From contig NZ_RXLZ01000008.1 in NCBI RefSeq assembly GCF_003970865.1, forward strand, positions 1-64,000: a stretch of 64,000 nt of DNA, in the 5' to 3' direction. The position numbers and the translations under genes were made by a program. The notes beneath the pieces are model-generated. The model was not told where the DNA came from. It saw only the letters and a list, made by a program, of their open reading frames with translations, and searched no databases. The DNA comes from Stenotrophomonas maltophilia (GTDB lineage: Bacteria; Pseudomonadota; Gammaproteobacteria; Xanthomonadales; Xanthomonadaceae). How positions within the stretch are numbered: position 1 is the first letter of the stretch; each line of letters begins with the position of its first letter. Shown in pieces: positions 58,343 through 64,000 of the stretch.

Positions 58343-58400
58343 AGTTCCGGCCGATCCGGCCGATACCGCGCAACGGGTCCTACAGCACGGTGGATGGCAG

Positions 58401-58646
58401 GTGGTTCGCGCACTTCTGATCGGGGCGATGCTGGTCGCCAGTACGCCCGCGTGGGCCGATCCCAGCAGCACCTCCCTGCAGATCCGGCTGACCGTGGTCG
58501 AGGGCTGCAGCGGTGATGCCGACAACGCCCGATGCGCGGCACCGCACCAGCGCAGCGACACGCCCGAGCTGCCGCAACAGATCCGCGACCTGGCGCCGCC
58601 GGCCGACAGCGACGACGCGGCGCCTGCCGTGACCGTCATCTACTGA
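58401..58646 (+). CDS. Short SCPU-like secreted protein, core missing
   Basis: 81-residue predicted protein from a GTG at 58401: signal peptide (VRALLIGAMLVASTPAWA), a start resembling an SCPU first strand (SLQIRLTVVEGCSGD), a polar middle, and a C-terminus (APAVTVIY) like the last strand of SCPU domains. The ~90-residue core of a normal SCPU domain is absent. It overlaps the second chaperone start (TGATG). It may be a decayed pilin or a short specialised subunit. The start has only a weak ribosome-binding site. Confidence 0.6.
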   Translation: MVRALLIGAMLVASTPAWADPSSTSLQIRLTVVEGCSGDADNARCAAPHQRSDTPELPQQIRDLAPPADSDDAAPAVTVIY

Positions 58647-59344
58647 TGCGCATCCTGCTGAGCCTGCTGGTACTGCTGCTGGCGCTGCCCGCGGCGGCGC
58701 TGGACCTGGTGCCGACCACCCTGCAGCTGCCGGCCGAAGGGGGCCACGGCGAGCTGTGGCTGTACAACCCTGGACCCGGCCGCTGGCAGGGCGAGGTTCG
58801 GATCCTGGCCTGGGAACAGCAGGCCGACGCGGAAAAGCTGCGGCCCAGCGACCGGATCCTGGCCAGCCCTGCCCGGCTCGACCTCCCGCCCGGCACCCGT
58901 CAACGCATCTGGCTGCTGCCTCGGGAGACGCAGCCCGTTGCCATCGAACAGGCCTACCGGGTGATCCTGGCCCCCAGCGGACCGGACCTGCCACGCTACT
59001 CGCTGCCCTTGTTCCGGGGACACGCGGTGCCCGTGGCACGGCCGGACCTGCATGCCGGGATCGAACCCGGCACGTCGCATCCCTTTGTGCGACTGCGCAA
59101 CGCAGGTACTGTTCACGCCCGCCTGCACGATCTTGCGTTCGTTGCCGGCGATGGCCACCGTACCCTGCTGCTGCCGGGACTGGCCGGCTACCTGCTGGCG
59201 GGCCAGGAGCGCCGCTGGGCCCTCCCCGCCCATGCCGACGGCTATGCCCGTGGTCATTTCCAGGCCCGGCTGCAGGACGGCCGCGTGGTCGATCTGACCG
59301 CGCCGAACCCGGCAATTGCAGCGAGCGCACCGAGCGGGCTATAA
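58646..59344 (+). CDS. Periplasmic pilus chaperone (second copy)
   Basis: 232-residue PapD-like chaperone with signal peptide (MRILLSLLVLLLALPAAA) and Ig-like N-domain (LDLVPTTLQLPAEGGHGELWLYNPG, ...GTRQRIWLLPRETQPVAIEQAYRVIL). It is diverged from the first chaperone and may serve a different subunit, perhaps the short one it overlaps. Its final TAA lies inside the -10 box of the rpsB promoter. Confidence 0.82.
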   Translation: MRILLSLLVLLLALPAAALDLVPTTLQLPAEGGHGELWLYNPGPGRWQGEVRILAWEQQADAEKLRPSDRILASPARLDLPPGTRQRIWLLPRETQPVAIEQAYRVILAPSGPDLPRYSLPLFRGHAVPVARPDLHAGIEPGTSHPFVRLRNAGTVHARLHDLAFVAGDGHRTLLLPGLAGYLLAGQERRWALPAHADGYARGHFQARLQDGRVVDLTAPNPAIAASAPSGL

Positions 59345-59345
59345 T
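59316..59345 (+). promoter_or_regulatory. rpsB promoter inside the chaperone 3' end
   Basis: TTGCAG (59316-59321), 18-bp spacer and a perfect TATAAT (59340-59345). A start near 59352 leaves a ~210-nt leader before rpsB. Confidence 0.8.
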
Positions 59346-59351
59346 CGACCG

Positions 59352-59564
59352 GATTCCTGCCGCCTGCGTGCGCGGGAGACCGTCCACACCGGACGTCACC
59401 GGTGAATCCACACCTGCTGCCCCCATCCGTGCCGGGGTGCTCCGCAAGGAGTTCGGCCACGGAGGCAACAGGGAAGCCCAACCCCGGAACCGATCGCGCT
59501 TCCACGCGTCCCGCATACCTATCCCCGCGGGCGGAATCGCTGGTTCCATATCAGGAGTATTGCA
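59352..59564 (+). promoter_or_regulatory. Long structured rpsB 5' leader
   Basis: About 210 nt with no open gene between the promoter and rpsB, with GC-rich potential stems. In other Gammaproteobacteria the rpsB leader binds S2 and represses translation; a comparable role here is likely but unproven. Confidence 0.5.
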
Positions 59565-60371
59565 ATGCCCCAGGTCACCATGCGTCAGATGCTGGAAGCC
59601 GGCGTCCACTTCGGCCACCAGACCCGCTACTGGAACCCCAAGATGGCTCCGTACATCTTCGGCGCCCGCGGCAAGATCCACATCATCAACCTGGAAAAGA
59701 CCGTCCCGCTGTTCAACGACGCGATGAACTTCATCTCGTCGGTTGCCCAGAAGCGCGGCACCGTCCTGTTCCTGGGCACCAAGCGCAGCGCCCGCGAAAC
59801 CATCAAGGAAGAAGCCGAGCGTTGCGGCATGCCGTTCATGAACCAGCGCTGGCTGGGCGGCACCCTGACCAACTTCCGTACCGTCAAGCAGTCGGTTGCC
59901 CGCCTGAAGGAACTGGAAGCCGGTGAAACCGACGGCACCTTCGAGAAGCTGGTCAAGCACGAAGTGCTGGGCCTGCGTCGCGAGCGCGACAAGCTGGAAG
60001 CCTCGCTGGGCGGCATCAAGGACATGAACCGCCTGCCGGACGCCATCTTCGTGATCGACATCGGCCACGAAGACATCGCGATCAAGGAAGCCAAGAAGCT
60101 GGGCATCCCGGTCATCGCCGTGGTCGACACCAACTACAACCCGGAACTGGTTGATTACGCGATCCCGGGCAACGACGACGCCATCCGCGCTGTGCAGCTG
60201 TACGCCCGCGCCGCTGCCGACGCCGTGCTGGAAGGCAAAGCTGCTGCTCCGCACGCTGCTTCGGTGCGTGAGGAAGAGTTCGCTGAAGCCGCTGCTGAAG
60301 GCGAAGAGAAGCCGGCCCGCCGCGCTCCGGCCAAGAAGGCTGCCAAGAAGGGCGACGACGCCCAGGCCTGA
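59565..60371 (+). CDS. rpsB: 30S ribosomal protein S2
   Basis: 268-residue S2 with the conserved start [27 protein letters not shown] and signature [34 protein letters not shown]. The C-terminus is a Lys/Ala-rich tail ([14 protein letters not shown]) beyond the core. AGGAG lies seven bases before the ATG. First gene of the rpsB-tsf unit. Confidence 0.98.
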   Translation: MPQVTMRQMLEAGVHFGHQTRYWNPKMAPYIFGARGKIHIINLEKTVPLFNDAMNFISSVAQKRGTVLFLGTKRSARETIKEEAERCGMPFMNQRWLGGTLTNFRTVKQSVARLKELEAGETDGTFEKLVKHEVLGLRRERDKLEASLGGIKDMNRLPDAIFVIDIGHEDIAIKEAKKLGIPVIAVVDTNYNPELVDYAIPGNDDAIRAVQLYARAAADAVLEGKAAAPHAASVREEEFAEAAAEGEEKPARRAPAKKAAKKGDDAQA

Positions 60372-60382
60372 TCCAGGCCCCG

Positions 60383-60470
60383 GGGTGGACGCCCGGCGTC
60401 CACCCTCCCTGCGCGCAGCCTTTGGCGCGTGACAGGACCGTGTCACACGGGCCGGCCACCATGCCGGCCC
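60383..60470 (+). promoter_or_regulatory. Two hairpins between rpsB and tsf
   Basis: GGGTGGACG-CCCGG-CGTCCACCC (60383-60405) and GGGCCGGC-(6)-GCCGGCCC (60449-60470); neither has a clean T-tract, though the second runs into CCCCTTTCTTTC. Likely partial termination or message stabilisation setting S2 above EF-Ts or the reverse. Confidence 0.55.
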
Positions 60471-60497
60471 AACCCCTTTCTTTCGTGAGGTAATCCC

Positions 60498-61373
60498 GTG
60501 GAAATCACTGCTTCCCTGGTCAAGGAACTGCGCGAGCGCACCGGCGCCGGCATGATGGAATGCAAGAAGGCTCTCACCGAAGCCAACGGCGACATCGACG
60601 CTGCCGCTGAAGCCATGCGCAAGTCCGGCGCTGCCAAGGCCGACAAGAAGGCTGACCGCGTGGCCGCCGAAGGCCGTCTGGGCCTGGCCCAGGATGGCGG
60701 CAAGGCCGTGCTGGTCGAAGTCAACTCGGAAACCGACTTCGTCGCCAACGATGACAACTTCAAGTCCTTCGTCAACGCCGTTGCCGCTGCCGCCCTGGCA
60801 TCGGGCGCCACCGACGTCGAAGCCGTGAAGGCTGCCAAGCTGGCCGATGGCCGCACCGTTGAAGAAGCCCGCGCCACCGCCGTGCAGACCCTGGGTGAGA
60901 ACATCCAGATCCGTCGCATGGTGAAGGTCGATGGCAACAACACCGTCGGCGCCTACGTCCACACCAACGGCAAGGTTGGCGTGCTGGTCGACCTGGTCGG
61001 CGGCGACGTCGAGCTGGCCCGTGGCCTGGCCATGCACGTGGCTGCCCTGAAGCCGCCGCACAACAAGGCTGCGGACGTTCCGGCCGACTTCGTCGAGAAG
61101 GAAAAGGAAATCGAGCTGGCCAAGATGTCCGAAAAGGACAAGGCCAAGCCGGCCGAGATCCTGGAAAAGATCATCAGCGGCAAGATCAACAAGATCGTCA
61201 GCGACGTGACCCTGTACGGCCAGACCTATGTGCTGGGCGACACCACCGTCGAGCAGGTGGTCAAGGCCGCTGGCGCCGACGTGGCTGGCTTCAAGCTGCT
61301 GATCGTCGGCGAAGGCATCGAGAAGGTGGTGGAAGACTACGCCGCTGAAGTTGCCAAGGCGATGCAGGTCTGA
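60498..61373 (+). CDS. tsf: Elongation factor Ts
   Basis: 291-residue guanine-nucleotide exchange factor for EF-Tu. N-terminal UBA-like domain ([36 protein letters not shown]), core signature [18 protein letters not shown] with the TDFVA motif that contacts EF-Tu. The GTG start at 60498 is preceded by GAGGTAA. Followed by a strong terminator. Confidence 0.97.
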   Translation: MEITASLVKELRERTGAGMMECKKALTEANGDIDAAAEAMRKSGAAKADKKADRVAAEGRLGLAQDGGKAVLVEVNSETDFVANDDNFKSFVNAVAAAALASGATDVEAVKAAKLADGRTVEEARATAVQTLGENIQIRRMVKVDGNNTVGAYVHTNGKVGVLVDLVGGDVELARGLAMHVAALKPPHNKAADVPADFVEKEKEIELAKMSEKDKAKPAEILEKIISGKINKIVSDVTLYGQTYVLGDTTVEQVVKAAGADVAGFKLLIVGEGIEKVVEDYAAEVAKAMQV

Positions 61374-61405
61374 TTCCAGCCTTCCGGCTGTGAAGCGACC
61401 AGAAG

Positions 61406-61434
61406 GAGCCGCGGGAAACCGCGGCTCTTTTTTT
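61406..61434 (+). terminator. Terminator of the rpsB-tsf operon
   Basis: GAGCCGCGG-GAAA-CCGCGGCTC followed by seven T. Confidence 0.9.
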
Positions 61435-61472
61435 ATGCATGGCCAAGGGGTGAACCCATGCCCCATCGGTGG

Positions 61473-61493
61473 GTGCGCACCGTTGGTGCGCAC
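61473..61493. repeat. SMAG-like palindrome
   Basis: GTGCGCACC-GTT-GGTGCGCAC in the tsf to HDOD-gene gap. Confidence 0.6.
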
Positions 61494-61630
61494 AACCGGC
61501 ACCTTTGCGTTGCGCGCGAATCAAGCCGATACTCGGCGCAGGGAATCCACAGTCACATAGCAGGAACGAAAATCGCGGACTGTGATGCATTCCTAGGTAT
61601 TCTTGTCCCAATGGAATTGAACGACCCGAC

Positions 61631-63169
61631 ATGCCTCCCGAGCTGACAGCTGCCCTGGCGCTCTGCCGCAACCTGCCTTCGCCACCCGGTATTGCCCTGC
61701 GCATCATCGAACTGGCACAGGACCCGGAAGCGGACATCGCCACCGCCGCCGACATCATCGCCATCGACATGGCGCTGAGCGCTCGCATGCTGCGCATCGC
61801 CAATTCGCCGCTGTACGCCAGCCGCCGCCGCATCGAGAACCTCGGCCAGGCACTGACCATGCTCGGCCTGAATGCCACGATCAGCCTTGCCCTGGGCTTC
61901 ACCGTCACCCAGGGCCTGACCGGCGGCGCCGGTGCCGACCACGACCTGCGCCAGCGCGCGTGGAAGCGCAGCATTCTCAGCGCACTGGCCGCCAGCCAGC
62001 TGGGCCAGGCCCGCGGCCTGCGCCGGCTGGAGGAACTGATGCTGGCCGGGCTGCTGCAGGACCTGGGCGTGCTGTGCCTGGCCCAGGCCGAGTCGGAACG
62101 CTACCTGCCGCTGCTGCGCGAAGCCCGTGACAACACGGATCTGGTTGCCCGCGAGCGCGACGCACTCGGTTGCAGCCACGCCGATGTCGGCGCCTGGGTG
62201 GCCGAGCAATGGGGCCTGCCCCGCTACCTGGTGGAGAGCATCAGCCACAGCGAGGACGACGACGCAGCCGATTCGCCGTTCCAGGCCTGCGTGCAGCTGT
62301 CCGGCGCTGTCGCCGACATCTGGCTGGACCAAGACGCCGATGCCGCCCGCGAGCGCGCCCTGCACCAGGTGCATGACCGGCTGGAACTCGACAGCGCCCG
62401 CTTCGACCAGGTGCTGACCCGCATCAGCGAGGCCCTGCCGGACATCGCCAGCCTGTTCGAGGCTGGCCTGAACTCGCCCTCGCGGGTCCGTGAGCTGATC
62501 GACCACGCGCAGGAGCTGGCCACCCTGCGCAACCTGCGCGAGCTGCAGGATGCCGACCAGGCGCGCCGCCGCGCCGACGAATTCGAGGCGCGGGCCAAAC
62601 GCCTGGCCGACCAGGCCCACCGCGACGCCCTGACCGGCGTGCTCAACCGCCGCCAGCTGGAGGCAGTGCTGGAGCAGGAGTTCCTGCGCGCCGGGCGCCA
62701 GGGCTGGCCGCTGTCGGTGGCCTTCATCGACCTGGACGACTTCAAGAAGATCAACGATGCCCACGGCCACCTGACCGGCGACGAGGTGCTGCGCGCCTTT
62801 GCCGGCAAGCTGCAGGGCCAGCTGCGCAACAGCGACACCGTGGCCCGCTTCGGCGGCGAGGAATTCGTCGCCCTGCTGCCCAATACCAGTGAATCGGTGG
62901 CACTTGACGTGATCCGGCGCGTGCTGGCCAACATCGTCGCCACGCCGATGGCCGAGCTGGAGGGCGGGCCGCTGTTCGTCACCTTCTCCGCCGGCGTGGC
63001 CACCCAGGGCGGCTACGAGCGCTTTGCCGACGTGCAGGACCTGCTGCGCGCCGCCGACGATGTGCTGTACCGATCGAAGAACCTGGGCCGCAACCGGGTG
63101 ATCGCCCGCTCCCCCGGCGCCCTCGGCCACGACGAGCTTTCAGCCACCGCCGGCGCCGAGCTGGGCTGA
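61631..63169 (+). CDS. HDOD-GGDEF diguanylate cyclase
   Basis: 512-residue cytosolic protein: HDOD domain (residues ~10-210, [48 protein letters not shown]), a helical linker, a coiled coil ([27 protein letters not shown]), and a C-terminal GGDEF domain with intact GGEEF and an RxxD inhibitory site (RNSD) five residues before it. It should make cyclic-di-GMP under product feedback. HDOD domains act as signalling platforms; their input is unknown here. It sits between tsf and pyrH, interrupting the usual tsf-pyrH neighbourhood. Confidence 0.9.
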   Translation: MPPELTAALALCRNLPSPPGIALRIIELAQDPEADIATAADIIAIDMALSARMLRIANSPLYASRRRIENLGQALTMLGLNATISLALGFTVTQGLTGGAGADHDLRQRAWKRSILSALAASQLGQARGLRRLEELMLAGLLQDLGVLCLAQAESERYLPLLREARDNTDLVARERDALGCSHADVGAWVAEQWGLPRYLVESISHSEDDDAADSPFQACVQLSGAVADIWLDQDADAARERALHQVHDRLELDSARFDQVLTRISEALPDIASLFEAGLNSPSRVRELIDHAQELATLRNLRELQDADQARRRADEFEARAKRLADQAHRDALTGVLNRRQLEAVLEQEFLRAGRQGWPLSVAFIDLDDFKKINDAHGHLTGDEVLRAFAGKLQGQLRNSDTVARFGGEEFVALLPNTSESVALDVIRRVLANIVATPMAELEGGPLFVTFSAGVATQGGYERFADVQDLLRAADDVLYRSKNLGRNRVIARSPGALGHDELSATAGAELG

Positions 63170-63231
63170 ACGGGACGCCCCGCGTGAGCGGGGCGGATGG
63201 CAGGATTTCGCGCCGCAGTGCACAAAACACT

Positions 63232-63259
63232 TTGGCCCAACGCCGCATGCGCGTAGAAT
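63232..63259 (+). promoter_or_regulatory. pyrH promoter
   Basis: TTGGCC (63232-63237), 16-bp spacer, TAGAAT (63254-63259), about 30 bp before the pyrH start. Confidence 0.6.
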
Positions 63260-63290
63260 CGCCCGCGATTTCCACGCACCCGAGGTCCCT

Positions 63291-64000
63291 ATGTCCAAGC
63301 TCGCCTATCGCCGCATCCTTCTGAAACTGTCCGGGGAGGCGCTGATGGGAGATGAGGACTACGGCATCGACCCGAAGATCATCAATCGCCTGGCCCGCGA
63401 GGTCATCGAAGCCCAGCAGGCCGGTGCCGAAGTAGCCCTGGTGATCGGCGGCGGCAACATCTTCCGCGGCGCCGGCCTGGCCGCTGGCGGCATGGACCGG
63501 GTCACCGGCGACCAGATGGGCATGCTGGCCACGGTCATCAACGCCCTGGCCATGCAGGACGCCCTGGAAAAACTGGGCGCCAAGGCCCGCGTGATGAGCG
63601 CGATCAAGATCAACGACGTGTGCGAGGACTACATCCGCCGCCGCGCCATCCGCCACCTGGAAAAGGGCCGCCTGGTGATCTTCGCCGCCGGTGTCGGCAG
63701 CCCGTTCTTCACCACCGATTCCGGCGCCGCCCTGCGCGCCATCGAAATCGGTGCGGACCTGCTGCTGAAGGCGACCAAGGTCGATGGCGTGTATGACAAG
63801 GACCCGAACAAGCACAGCGATGCGGTCCGCTTCGACAGCCTGAGCTACGACGAAGTGATCCGCCGTGGACTGGAAGTGATGGATACCGCCGCCTTCGCAC
63901 TGGCCCGCGACAGCGACCTGCCGATGCGCGTGTTCGACATGGGCCAGCCGGGTGAACTGCTGAAGATCCTCAGCGGCGAGAACATCGGCACCCTGGTCCA
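63291..64000 (+). CDS. pyrH: Uridylate kinase (partial, runs off the window)
   Basis: Starts [20 protein letters not shown] at 63291 and is open to the window edge (236 codons). Amino-acid-kinase motifs: [70 protein letters not shown]. It phosphorylates UMP to UDP. The usual length is about 240 residues, so only a few residues are missing. Confidence 0.96.
   Translation, partial: MSKLAYRRILLKLSGEALMGDEDYGIDPKIINRLAREVIEAQQAGAEVALVIGGGNIFRGAGLAAGGMDRVTGDQMGMLATVINALAMQDALEKLGAKARVMSAIKINDVCEDYIRRRAIRHLEKGRLVIFAAGVGSPFFTTDSGAALRAIEIGADLLLKATKVDGVYDKDPNKHSDAVRFDSLSYDEVIRRGLEVMDTAAFALARDSDLPMRVFDMGQPGELLKILSGENIGTLV

Noticed and set aside
58380-61502. A very long open frame (about 1040 codons) antisense to chaperone 2, rpsB and tsf
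   Set aside because: High GC leaves few stops in reverse frames; the sense genes are clear rpsB and tsf, and the antisense product shows no domain logic.

Overview
The window is high-GC chromosomal DNA from a Stenotrophomonas species, most likely the S. maltophilia group. Three things point there: the macRS-macABC and emrR-emrCAB efflux loci in the arrangement described for S. maltophilia, many SMAG-type palindromes bearing a GTAG/CTAC terminus, and Xanthomonadaceae gene order. The first ~45 bases carry a 19-T run and look like a contig edge.

Layout: 1-0.9 kb nth; 0.9-9 kb a phosphate block (OprP/OprO-like porin, stand-alone pstS, then pstS2-pstC-pstA-pstB-phoU), with PhoB-box arrays before the porin and both pstS genes; 9.2-11.7 kb a four-gene HvfABCD/bufferin metal-binding RiPP operon; 11.9-12.5 kb rnt; 12.9-15.9 kb a propeller-type diguanylate cyclase; 16-23 kb macS-macR, divergent from macA-macB-macC; 23-27 kb rlmB, a GFA-family protein and rnr; 27.2-29.5 kb three tRNA-Leu(CAG) genes, the last two identical and flanking a TauE/LysR pair, followed by a lower-GC membrane-protein gene; 30.4-35.2 kb emrB-emrA-emrC-emrR; 35.3-36.2 kb an AraC regulator; 36.3-38.5 kb parC; 38.9-41.8 kb bacterioferritin and a penicillin-acylase family enzyme; 41.9-45.3 kb a CPA2 antiporter and asnB with an Asn-rich leader peptide and attenuator; 45.4-46.3 kb a Sel1 lipoprotein; 46.4-53.3 kb the tightly packed map-glnD-dapD-orf-yffB-dapE operon; 53.5-59.3 kb a chaperone-usher cluster of spore-coat-U type; 59.5-64 kb rpsB, tsf, an HDOD-GGDEF gene and the start of pyrH.

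The most interesting items are (i) a complete candidate ribosome-mediated attenuator for asnB: a 33-codon leader with 8 Asn in 12 codons, an intrinsic terminator, and an 11-nt copy of the terminator arm inside the leader that could form the antiterminator; (ii) the bufferin operon with four EGKCG core motifs; (iii) a five-copy, 11-bp-phased PhoB half-site array before pstS; (iv) a usher cluster sitting between map and rpsB, with the rpsB promoter inside the last chaperone gene; (v) large three-hairpin palindromes and SMAG repeats, three of which supply stop codons.

All calls are from reading the sequence; no searches were run. Start codons were chosen from Shine-Dalgarno spacing, overlap with the upstream stop and signal-peptide sense, and are uncertain where stated.
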